Assembly: GCF_030052815.1 (NCBI RefSeq)
Contig: NC_079505.1
Coordinates: 5,536,265-5,600,264, forward strand
Source: Hevea brasiliensis
Lineage: Eukaryota > Streptophyta > Magnoliopsida > Malpighiales > Euphorbiaceae
Length of the DNA stretch: 64,000 nucleotides
Reading direction: 5' to 3'
Under the pieces are notes generated by a model, which saw only the letters and a program-made list of their open reading frames with translations, was not told the origin of the DNA and did no database searches. The position numbers and the translations under genes were made by a program. Positions 1 to 11,600 of the stretch are shown here, piece after piece (the first letter of the stretch is position 1; each line of letters starts with the position of its first letter).

Positions 1-59
1 ATTCAGAGATTGATACTAGGTAAAATTTTGAGACGAAATTTATTTAAGAGGGGGAGAAT
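1..59 (+). mobile_element. 3' end of Ty3/gypsy internal region with polypurine tract
   Basis: These are the last bases of a retrotransposon body. A purine run (AAGAGGGGGAGAA, 46-58) lies directly before TGTAACACCCC at 60. This arrangement, a short untranslated stretch, then a polypurine tract, then an LTR starting TGTAACACC, is typical of plant Tekay/Del-type chromoviruses. The rest of the element lies left of the window, so integrity cannot be judged. Confidence 0.75.
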
Positions 60-756
60 TGTAACACCCCTATTTGTATAGCCTGGTATATTTCACTATT
101 CCGGTGACCGGTATCGGTTCGGATAATTAAGAGGATTAGAACCATGTCTAAGGCAACTAGATATGCCCTGAACACAAATAATTAGTAATTGTCAATTAGT
201 TAAGTATAAATAAGAAAAACAGAACATAAGAGGTTAAATGAGCCGAGAGTCACAGCGATGGGTAACCTTCTCGGGAAGGACTGCGAGGTCGATTTAAACT
301 CAAATTTTGAACTGTAAAATATGATGCTGCGGTCCTTAGGACTATTGCGAACATAGTGAAAAAGAGAAAATCACAAAAAAGAATTGTTAAGCCGGTCAAA
401 TAATTAGGTCAGGAATCCGTAAGAAATATTGAATTATTTATAAACCAGGTCGAACCAGCGAGGGGTAATTTGGTTAATTGACCTCTAGAGCTGACTCCTG
501 ACCTAACTGTCAAATAAAATCGGAGAAAAAAAAATTTTGGGATCAATAATTAAATTAAAGAACTAAAGAAAAATAAATGAAAAAGGAAAAAAGAAAAAAA
601 GTTGAAAAAGTGAAAAAGTTTATTACATCATGCATGATGCAATAAACTTAATAATTAAAATTTTGAAATTATTGGATAATTGTGAATTAAATTAGATTAA
701 AAACACATAAAAAAAATAAAAAATAAAACTCATTCTTCTTCGTCTTGTTGCCGTAA

Positions 757-813
<57 letters not shown>

Positions 814-3610
814 ACTCCATGGAAGCACTAAACCAAGCTCCATAAACCCTAAATCCCACCATAGAAACCTTACTCTCCATTATTAAATCTTGTATTTAGA
901 CCTTGATAAGGAGCTTGACAACAAAAAGAAAAAGAAAGGAAGAAGTTTTGAGAGGTGAAAAATTCTACTCACTTAAGGTTAGTATTCTTCCTTCATTCTC
1001 TCTTTGAATTTATGTTTAAGTATCTAAGTTACACTTGGAATTAACAAAAAAGAGAATAAAATCAAGCATGGTGGACCAAATAGAAATTCGGCCAGCCTAT
1101 GTGGGGGTATGATTTGCATGAGTTTGATTAAATTAAAGGTGAACATGAGCTTGAATGAGCTGAGTGATTATGTTTATATGCTTTGATTTAGTAAAATGTA
1201 ACAATTTGTGAGTTAGGGTTTTGGACCTAGGGTTTAGGAAATAAAATTTTGAGAATTTAGTCAAATGGTGTGTTTGACCTTGTTTGAGCTGAAAAATGGT
1301 CATGTATGACCAATTGTGGTGTGTTGGAAGTGTTGGAACCAAATGAAAATGCGGATTGGTTATGGACATTCTACAGGTAGCATGACTAAGGTCCCTTTCA
1401 GGGACCAAAATTAAAAATTTACCAACCTAATTGGTGTGAGGCCAATTGAGAATGAAACTAGACACAAAATGACATATTTTTCATTTAGGAATCATGCCCA
1501 GAAAGTGACTATAGCATAGTGAACAAATTGTCCAAATCCGGATTAGGCAAACTGACTTGTACAAAAATGATCAAATGAACAGTGTTTGTTCATTTGGTCA
1601 TAACTTGGGCTAGGCAAGTCTAAATGATCTGAACTTTTACCAGTAGAAAGCTGAAACATAGCCCTACAACTTTCATGAAGAACACAAGTCCAAATTATGC
1701 CCTTAACTAAGTCATTTAGCAACCCAAAATTAGTGACCTAAAACTGCTAGAACCAAATTAGTGCCCAGAAAATCTGGGTTAGACCAATCCGACCAGCCAT
1801 GTTCAAATGGCTATAACTTGAGCTACAAAACTCCAATTGAAAGTGATTCAAAAAGAGAAATAAAGTTAAGATAATAAGGAACAATTTCTATTAAGAAAAC
1901 TTAGCCAAATTCTAACAACAACATGGCCAATGGAATAGTGCAAAACAGGACACCAAAACTAAAAATTTGCAATTTTGCCTAAAAGACTTAAAATTTGAGA
2001 AAACAACCAAAACCAACAAATTAGGTAACCAAAATGTGGTATGTGAGTGAAATTGAAATTCCCATACCTATTAAGCATTAGAAAGTCAATAAATTGACTT
2101 GAATAGTATCGTGAATAGTAACCCCGAAATACAAATTTTAAAGAACATCAAGTTTAGCATATTATAGCTAGGTATAAGTAGATTTGAATTTATTTTTAGA
2201 GTTATGATAAATTGTGATACTGAAACACTGTGAAACTGTGTGTTTCAGTGAAAAGGAATACCGGGAAAGAACCGAGGTGTCGAGTCAAGGCCAAGAAGCG
2301 ACTCGTATAAGGTTTGTGCACAACATAGAATTTCTGTAAATTTTCTTCTGCATATTGTTTTGAATGAATTGAAATATTACATTGTGACACCATTGTCTTG
2401 AAATGTTTATTATGCTTTTGATTTAAATTGTTGAAAAGTTACTTGTTTATGTTTGAAATGGTAATAAATGTTTAGTAAATTGTTAAGATAGTTTTGAAAC
2501 CACAGTGTCATAACCATATATTTGAATACCTCACTAGCATGACTAGTGGGAAAAATCAGTTTCGAATTTTGATTCCTTCTCTGGCTGAAGTATTGAGGTG
2601 TGTGCCAATAGAAGAAGAAAAAGAATGGGTTCTCATTTATTTGAGCTAGCTAGCCTTGTGATGTGACTTCTTATAAGCCTCTAGGTATTGCGATTAATAT
2701 GTTTTGAATGGCATGATATAACTGTGTGTTTTTATGAAATTTGTTTTGAGACTTTCGAAATGAAATTGTTTGGATTAAAATTTTATAAGTCATGTTTTGA
2801 ATTTATTTCTCATGTTCAGTTCAATTTCTGAAAAAGTATGATTTAAATTCTGCATAAAGATTATTTTAGTATGTTGTGCACCACTAAGTCATAGTACTCA
2901 GCGATGGCTGTTATTGCTGTCACAGATATAGAGACTAGAGGAGCAGCAGAGTGAGCTACTAAGGATTGTAGAGCCACCTTCCCTGAAGTTCCATCGGGTA
3001 TATTTTATACCCTGATTGTAAAAATTATTTTGATGTATGTAAATGTAGAAAATAGTCATGAGCAGTTGTATAAAGTTTGTAATAATATTAGTTTGGATTT
3101 TTCTAATGTAAATTTTGGATGAATGTAATTTGTTTTAATTTTAATGAAGTATGAATGAAAATATTTTGTTTTAATTTGAATGAAATTACTTAGTATTATT
3201 TTGAATGTTATTTGAATTGGAAATTACTGATTTGAATTTTAGGAATTTGAGAAATGATGTTAAAATTGGTTGTGATGGAGGTTGATTTGATGAAGTTGAT
3301 GAGATAAATCATTGGAAGTGCTTTTCACAGGTATTTGAAGAACTGTTTTATCAAAATACAGATGGCACTCTGCCGAAATTTTTCTAAAATTTATAGAAAA
3401 ATAAAAAGAGACAAAAATTTTAACTAGTTTACAAACTTTAATTAAATATTTTAATACCTATTAGAAAATGCTCACCACTTCAAAAAAGTTAAAAAATTAT
3501 TTTAAAATCCCTGGTAGGGTACTTAATGAGTTATCGGTAGGTGACGTTCGGTAGTTCATTAGGTATTCTATGGGATCATATTATGCCTTACAGAGGGGTA
3601 AGGTGTGACA
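60..3610 (+). mobile_element. 3' LTR of a Ty3/gypsy element (about 3.55 kb)
   Basis: The LTR starts TGTAACACCCC right after the polypurine tract and ends GGTAAGGTGTGACA at 3610, so it has TG...CA ends. A (CT)n microsatellite of about 50 bp lies at 759-808. No reading frame in it looks like a real gene. The 3' boundary is inferred from the motif, because the matching 5' LTR and any target-site duplication lie outside the window. Confidence 0.7.
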
Positions 3611-3638
3611 GTATGTGTTCTCTATATATATTGTATGT

Positions 3639-3721
<83 letters not shown>

Positions 3722-4544
3722 GTGTGTGTGTGTGTGTGTGTCGCGGCTTGAGCTAGTCTTACTGAAACCCGATTCTTGTGATTATGAAAAGTTGAGGTGA
3801 GGCACGACTTTGAGTTGATCTACCTGGGCCTACACATGGATTCAAGAAAAAGTCTAACTTGAGTTGAGATCACTGGCAGAATTTGGATTAAGAGAGTTGT
3901 TTAGGGGACTAACTCTCATATTTATGTATTGATATGATACACAGAGTGTGTGTTCGCTCCAAATTATTTTCTCGTGCGAATATTGGATGAATTATCTGTT
4001 ATATATAATTGTTGTGCATTTCATGGTAAGATTGTATTAGTTTTAGATAGTTATATAAATTACATCAATAATCAATATCTAAACTCTCTGAATCGAACGC
4101 TCATTCCTGTTCAAATATTTTATTTTTTCAGTTTTGCAGGAGGAGCAATTTTATTTTCGAGTATGACCTATATTTTTCTTTGCAAGTAGTAGCGCTTCTT
4201 AATCAGTAGTTTTATTTGTATTTATTTATTTATGTATTTCTTTAATTATTAAAACTCCATTGTGACACCAGTATATATGTAATTTATCAATTAATGAAAG
4301 TTAAATGGTTTGTGCATGTTGGGTATCAGTGTTGAGTTAAGCTTCCCTAATTGTGGATTTCTAATAGTTATCTGGTTGAGTTGGCCTAAATTAATTTATA
4401 ATATTTTATTTTAATCTATATATTGGGCCTTGAATTTAGTACTAGTTATAAGTTTAAAAATAGTGAGATTTACTACAGGTCTCAATGGCTTTATATTGAC
4501 TTAAATCCTGTTGCCAATCTTGCCTCTAGAGTTAGGTCGTGACA
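3611..4544 (+). mobile_element. 3' fragment of a second LTR family
   Basis: From about 3740 the sequence (GCGGCTTGAG..., ...GAACGCTCATTCCTGTTCAAAT..., ending GTCGTGACA at 4544) is clearly related to the ends of the LTRs at 44,680-45,465 and 61,380-62,238. Only the 3' part is present. The simplest reading is that the element ending at 3610 landed inside this older LTR, with the missing 5' part left of the window. The first 130 bp are a compound microsatellite of CT, GT and TA repeats (about 3641-3740). Confidence 0.65.
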
Positions 4545-4895
4545 ATTATAGTGGGACAGATTTGAAATAATGAGGTAAAGTAGTTATTTTAAATTTTTAG
4601 TTTTTAAAAATGTCATAAATATATATCCCAAATCATTTTCATTTAAAATATCCAAATAGTACATTTAGTGTAAGTCCAAATCTATAGATTCAAATCTCTC
4701 AATCCAAACCTAGCATAAGCATTTTTTAAAATTTTATAATTTTAGCCCAATTTAAATGTTTTAGCTTAGTTATAGCCATGACCAAATTTAATTAAATTAA
4801 TCAAAATTAAAAATAAAAATTAATATTTTATTACTTAATAAAATAAAAATATAAATATATATAGGCCATTAGCTTCATTTGCATAGTCTTATAAT
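4545..4895. other. A+T-rich intergenic spacer
   Basis: No reading frame, RNA gene or clear repeat end was recognised here. It separates the LTR fragment from a MITE-like element. Confidence 0.5.
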
Positions 4896-5397
4896 TAGGG
4901 ATAGCAACAGATAAGGTGCTTGTGAAAATTACCTTATCCAAATCTAAATCCGATTAATATTTTTAATATTCAAAACCTTTCCAAATTAAAATTTACCATC
5001 AAGTAGCCAAAACCATCCCAATTTCAAACGTGATTATTATTATCTAAAAAATACTCAAACTCATTTAATTTTATAAATTTTAATTAATAATATAAATATT
5101 TTTAATAATAATTTATATTTTATAAATTTAATAATTCTATAAAATATTTAAATTCTATTTATTTAATAAATATAAAAATTTATAAATATACTATAAAAAT
5201 ATATTTTTTATTTAATTAATTATTTATATAAATGAATCCCGATAATAAATACTCAAAATATAAAACTCAAATCATCATAAATATTATTCTTCAAATTTAA
5301 ATTCATTACAAATATAATTATAAATTATTCAAATTCATCTTCTTACAATTTAAATAAATATGATGTCTAAAAATATCCAATCCATTTGTTATCCGTG
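4896..5397. mobile_element. hAT-like MITE candidate
   Basis: The left end reads TAGGGATAGCAACAGAT and the right end, reverse complemented, CACGGATAACAAATGG; these agree at about 10 of the first 13 positions. The flanks are CTTATAAT (4888-4895) and CTTATAAC (5398-5405), an 8 bp target-site duplication with one mismatch, the length hAT transposases make. The roughly 500 bp interior is A+T-rich and non-coding, as expected for a non-autonomous copy. Confidence 0.5.
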
Positions 5398-6197
5398 CTT
5401 ATAACTTTACTTGTAACTCAAAGTATGACATAAAATCCGTGTTGGCTTTGTCCTTGTAATATGTCCTTCTACCTTCATGATCCATTGGCGGCTGGTACAG
5501 CCAATTTTGAGGTAGAAAATAAGTATGGATATGCTAAGCTTTTACATTTTTTTTTCTTTAAATTAAACATACTCCTGCTCTATCTTCTATTTTATAATTA
5601 ATTATAATTTCCTAATTTGACTTAATTCAATATTAAATAAAAAAAATATAAATTTTAATTAATTGAGTATTCATAAAATATGACACTCATGCTAATAGTT
5701 AATAATATCTAAGGATACATTTTGACCAAATTAAAATCACAAACCTTAAGATGTTAATATAAGAAATTACATAATTTTTTTTTATATTTCTTTTTAATAA
5801 AAATAAAAATAAAAATAAAATAAAAATAAAAATGACAATTATTCTGAATTCGCCTCGCACTCGATAATTTTTCTCTATCTCACTTTAACTCCCATATTTT
5901 ATAGACAAAGACAAGGAGATATTTTCTAGACTCCAAACTTAGATAACCCATCTTGGTAATGATATATTTTTTTTATTAAAAATTTAATATATTTTTATAT
6001 TTAAATATTATATATTTTTAAAATATATATATATATTATTAAAATTATATTTTAATCTTATATTTCTAATTTGTAATTATTTTTAATAAGTATTTTTAAT
6101 TTTATAATAATATATTAAAATAACAATAAAAAAATTCTAAAAAAAAATATACCTCGTCTCGCTCTTAGATGAGGAAGTTTCTGCCCTAATCTTAATA

Positions 6198-6472
6198 CCG
6201 TGTTTAAATAGGTGAAAGAGGGAGAAGAAGAAAAATAAGTAAGAGAAAATAATTTTGAAAAAATATTTTTTGTTTGAGTAAGAGAAAAAAATAAAGAATG
6301 GAAAGAAAATAAATTTTATTTTTTTAATTATTTTTTTAAATTAGTCGACCTCAAATTTTTGGGATAAAGGCTTAGTTGAGTTGAGTTGAGTTAATTATTT
6401 TTTTAAATTATTTAAATATAAAAAAAATTTCTTTTTTTTTTTTTCTTCTCTTAAAATTTATTTAAACATAGT
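6198..6472. mobile_element. possible MITE interrupted by an RTE stub
   Basis: The left end (CCGTGTTTAAATAGG, near 6198) and the reverse complement of the right end (CTATGTTTAAATAAA, near 6472) share GTTTAAATA and are followed by purine-rich sequence on one side and pyrimidine-rich on the other. No clear target-site duplication was found, so this is a weak call. The RTE insertion at 6344-6390 lies inside it. Confidence 0.3.
6344..6390 (+). mobile_element. 5'-truncated RTE-type LINE stub (47 bp)
   Basis: This 47 bp piece carries only the 3' end of a LINE: a CAAATTTTTGGGATAAAGG core followed by the tail TTAG(TTGAG)n. It is flanked by a perfect 20 bp duplication, TTAATTATTTTTTTAAATTA, at 6324-6343 and 6391-6410. 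The same 3' end occurs at 10,240-10,688 and 32,438-32,531. A pentanucleotide tail instead of poly(A) is typical of RTE-clade elements. Confidence 0.85.
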
Positions 6473-6844
6473 GTAAGTTTTTTCGAGACACAAATGAGGG
6501 GAGTGATATCACCTTTTTACATAAAATTATTATTTTATTATATAAAACTATTGAATTTTTGAAAATTTAATTATTTTAATTTAAATTTTTTTAAATAAAT
6601 AAAATTAAGTAAAAGATAATATGATTATATGATAATTAAATTAATTTTTTTATTATTAATTATTTTTAAATAAATAATTTAATAATTATTTTTAATTATT
6701 TTTAATTATACTGATGTTATTTTATATTTTATTAAACTATTTTTTACTTTATATATTTTTAAAAAGTTTAACACCGTCAGTGCTTACGTCACCGCACGAG
6801 GCCACCTGCACGCCTCAAAATATTCCACCAACAAGTGGTTCGGA

Positions 6845-6976
6845 CACGTGTCGCATCTTTAGAACTACGTACAACGTGGACCAATCAGGTTGAGGAAAGT
6901 GATCGGATCTCATCGCCCTTTCTCGTCCACGAATTCTGATATATACGCTTGCTTGCTCATATCTCGTTGCCACGTG
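6845..6976. promoter_or_regulatory. two G-boxes upstream of LNK1
   Basis: CACGTG occurs at 6845-6850 (within GACACGTGTC) and at 6971-6976 (within GCCACGTGTCA), and a TATATAC stretch lies at 6940-6946. G-boxes bind bZIP and bHLH factors such as HY5 and PIFs, and LNK genes are known to be light-induced in Arabidopsis. The sites lie 100-400 bp before the end of the likely first non-coding exon. Function is inferred. No exact evening element (AAAATATCT) was seen near them. Confidence 0.5.
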
Positions 6977-8340
6977 TCACTCTCTGCTTGTCCCTCAAAA
7001 AATACTCCTAAAATAATAAAATAATTATAATCATAAAAAAGTTTTAATGAGTAGAGAGAGAGAGGAGAGATAGAGAGATACGCTTCTCGAACCTACGCGA
7101 AATCGCTTATCAGGGCAAATTACCCTTGGATTTGCTGGTGATTTTGCTTTCTGCTGAGACTCAGGAGCTTGATTTTCCGGGGAAAGTTGTGATTTTCTAG
7201 GAAAGTTTTGAGTTTTTTTGGAATAAAGGTTTCGGACTCCAGGTGAGTTTCTAATGTGAGATCCTTAACAGTTGGTTATTTGGCTGAAAATTCTGTGATT
7301 TTAGATAAGGTTCTCTCTCTCTCTCTCTCTTCTGTTTTCTGGGTTTTCCTTTGTGCTTGAATCGTTGTGGTCGTTAGTTTTGTTGTCTGTTTGGCTGTTG
7401 AGAAATTCTTTGGAAATGGAGAGGATTTTGAAGATAAATCGTAACAACTAATAAACCTGAATATCTTTAGTAACTGAACGCAGTTGAATTATTATTATGC
7501 TCTAATCGTTTTTAGTTAATTTGCCTAAAAACAGAGTGAAAACCGGCCGTAGTGCGACTGAAGTATAACCTAATTTATTATTATGTGGGTTTTTTTTGGT
7601 CCATTTGCTTGTTTGTTGATCTGATTTGATGCTAGAAAAATGTTCTTTTTTTTGGGTTTAGAAAATCCTTTCAAGACTAGGATTAAGATATAGAAAACAA
7701 TTGCTCCAATAGATTCTAATGTTTTTCTTGTTTGGCGTAGTTGGAAGTTATTTCCGTTTTATCTTATTTGATTATTGGCAGATGTAAACTTTAGAAATTG
7801 GAATTCTGTGTCATCTCTGCGAGTTAAAATAGATGGTTAGATGAACAGGATAGGTTCTAGGTTTGCTCTTTAGGGTTGGATATGGGTAAGAAAACTACAA
7901 ATGTGGGTTTTTCGTTATCAAGTATGATTTGGAAGTTAAACAGCATGAGAAAAGACAGTTTTTTAGGGCTTATCAAGTGGAGGCCTGGCACTGTGAACGG
8001 CAACCATGAACAGTAAACTAGAAGGGCTTAGGATTCATACCTAAACTAGAAAAGATCATGTTGTTTATGTTATAACATTACTATATGGATACCAGTTAGC
8101 TTGCTTTAATTGAACCCACTTTACTCAGTTGTTTTATTGATTCATTTGTGTGACCATATCTTTCTTCTTTTATTGGTTTTTCTTGTATTTTGGGTTTTTC
8201 TGCCTGAATGCATATAAACTGACAGTTATTCTGATATCTGAACTCAGAAAGCATAGTTGAGGGCAGGTTTTCCACATTAGCCGTGATGTTTTATCAAAAT
8301 ATTATTTGCATCCTCAATGGTGGGTAAAAGATTCTGAGGA

Positions 8341-8564
8341 ATGTCAGACTTGCGCATGTATGAGGTAGGGATTCATTTAATTTTAAGTTCCGTTTTTATT
8401 CATGTTGTTTTCACTTTTGTCTGTTGTGAAGCCAATAGCCATAAAAGTAATATACTTTAATAGATAATTCTGGTTGTTGTTTCAACTTGAGATTCTATTG
8501 CTGTCAACTGTTGACTGCTTTAGCTGAACTGGATGGAATGTTTCATCTGCTTTTCTGGGTGTGT

Positions 8565-8613
<49 letters not shown>

Positions 8614-11600
8614 TATAGTTTTTTTGTTACTGTATCTTGTAGGAGATGACTAGACTGATTACAATATAGCATTGACTTTAAGTGAAATTCAAAAGTATTA
8701 AGAAAATAACAGAATCTGCCACTTTATTGCGAAAGCATGCAGAGCTATATTCAAGCCCAATATGAATTATCATTATTAGCTGACTTTGTATAGTTGTGTA
8801 AGGACAGTTTAACGGGAGCTATATTCAACCTTTCTGGCTTTTTTTTTTTCCTTTTTATTTTGGTTTTTTGAAACATCTTTTTTGGTGTGAAATATTGAGT
8901 GAGCAAACTATTTGGGAGAACTTCTAGCTTTGTGCTTGTTTTGGCTGTTAAGAATTTATATTTGTTGCTATTGAAATTTTAGAATTATAGAAGAGATAGA
9001 AGAAAGTAGCAAGAGAAGGATTTATGTGGTTCTACTGGCAAGAGCCTATGTCCATGGATACAAAACCTCAAAAAGTTACATTTTTGTTCACTTGTGTATT
9101 TAACATAATATATAATATTTCATATTTATATTATATAATAATACGAACATTAATCAAGCCAATGATTTTGCTAATCAATAACATGATTTTTCTCATAATC
9201 ATATCCCATGAATTAATGGAAAATATCATTAGTTCCCATACTTCTCCTTGGGAGATTTTTGCTAAAGTTATGGATCCATCATCAAGCTTCTTTTTTTTTT
9301 TTAATCTATTCTTTTTAAGCCAGATATCATGTAGAAGAAAAGGATTTGGGAGAAAATAGCTTTGGGACATAAACCCTAGGCTAAAATGAAGGAGAAGAAG
9401 AATATAGGAGAAAAATAGCTTTGAAACTCAAACTCTAGGCTCTAATACCATGTTGAAATTTAAAATTATAGAAAAGATAGGAGAAAATAGCAAAAGAAAG
9501 ATTTATGTGGTTCTGCAATCAAGAGCCTACATACACGGACACAAAACCAAAGAGTTACATTTTTATTCACTTGTATGTTTAACAAAATACATTATAATTC
9601 ATATTTATAATGGAAGATATAGGATATATTTGGCATCCCATAAATGACTCCTTAATACAAGTATTAATCAAGCCAATGATTTTGCTAGTCAATCACATCA
9701 TTGTCTCATAATATATCCCATGAATTAAGGGAAAATCTCATTAATTCCAACAGTAGCAATCAGATATCTGGTTCTCGTCATTTATTTTTCTTTTTGAAAC
9801 GGATGTGATAGAATTTTGTTAGACGAAAATTACAAAGTAATACGATGTGGAATAACTAAGTGACCAAGCTAAACATTATTTCACAAATTTGTTACTAAAA
9901 CTTAAGTTTTTATTGTTATGAGTAGGATCCATTCAAGATAATTGTATCCTTTAATTATAATCCTTTGTTTCAAAGGAAAGCCCTTTAATACTAATTAAGG
10001 TTTTATGCTTTAGGTTTTTTTGAGATATTAGGAATTTGGGTTGGTTTTGAAAATTGAAGGTTGGAGCTACACTTGGGGGAATGGTTGAAAGTTGAAACAG
10101 CCAAGCTGCTTTGTACCCTTATAGGGATCAAGCCATTCATAGTTCAAAAGAAACACTCCAGTTATTGTAGTTAGCCTTTTTAGGTTAATTAAATTATCCC
10201 TGAAAGAAAATTTAACTAACATTGAGATTAACTAATTTACGACCGGCTATGCTATATGGTAGTGAGTGTTGGGCACTGAAAGAGTCGTATGCATCTAAGA
10301 TAAGAGTTGCAGAGATGAGAATGTTAAGGTGGATGAGTGGCCATACTAGACTAGATAAAGTCCGTAATGAAAGTATTAGAGAAAAGGTAGGAGTGGTGCC
10401 AATTGAAGATAAGTTGAGAGAAGGGAGATTGAGGTGGTTTGGTCATGTGAAGCGTAGACATACGGAGGCTCCAGTTAGACAAGTAGAGCACATTAGGCTA
10501 GAGGATTGAAAGAAAAAAAGGGGTAGACCTAAATTGACTTGGAGTAGAGTAGTACAGCATGACTTAGAAGCATTACACATTTCTGAGGATTTAACCCAAA
10601 ATCGTTCAGAGTGGAAAAAGCGAATCCATATAGCCGACCCCAAATTTTTGGGATAAAGGCTTAGTTGAGTTGAGTTGAGTGAGTTGAGTTGAGATTAACT
10701 AATTTAGGTTGAATGTTAAAAATTTTGATGTTTGTCAATGTTTGAGTTGATTTGATTCATTGAGCCAAGAAATATTTGGAGTTGATTTCATTTGTGACTG
10801 AACTTCTGAGTTAAAGTTCTGTCTGTATCCAATTGGCGCAATAAACATAGTTCTTCAGTTTAATTGGCCTGGTTAATTTTATGACTTCATCAGTCTATGA
10901 GTCAGAGACACATTATTTACTGTAACCCTTTGATTAATTTTTGGACTTAACAAATCTATGAGTTAGAGACTCGTTATTTCATTTATTGCAGTTGATTTAG
11001 GATTTAATTCATCCACATCTTGATGCAGTAGAAATTATATTCATTGTCAAATTAGAAAATTTAGATTATTATTAATTATGAAGCATAGTGTTTTATTATT
11101 TAGGAATTTTATTATTATTAGGATTATTATTATTATTATTTGTTTAGTATGTTTTATTTAGGATTCCTAATTAGTTTTTTATTAAGGTTTCTAAATCCTA
11201 ATGTAACTAGGGTTGCAAAAACTCTATAAATAGGTCTAGATTTTCTATTATTAGTAGCTTTGATTTTTATGATATTATTGACAATTAAATAAGGATTCTG
11301 AGAATTGGTTCTCTGAAGAATTTATTTCTCTTTGTTCTTGAGAATTAATTTCTCTTGATCTTGGTTTCTCCCTTGTTCTACATCACATCTTTCCTTCATT
11401 TACGAGATTATTGTCATCATTCTAGGAAAAATATTACAAAGATTCATTTAATTTTTATTATTAAAGATTTAACTATTTTATTTAGCGTGTGGGTTTTACT
11501 TGCTATCATTTTTTTTCCAACTAAAGGCAAAGCAATTAATTTTTGGAGCTGGAAATTTTGATGAGGAGGCACCTTGTTGATGGTTTGAATGGATCAAAAT

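Noticed and set aside
692..880. 62 aa minus-strand frame with repeated Arg-Glu
   Set aside because: It is the translation of the (CT)n microsatellite at 759-808 inside an LTR.
3541..3800. Two overlapping frames rich in Leu-Ser, Cys-Val and Tyr-Ile repeats
   Set aside because: They are translations of the CT/GT/TA compound microsatellite at 3641-3740.
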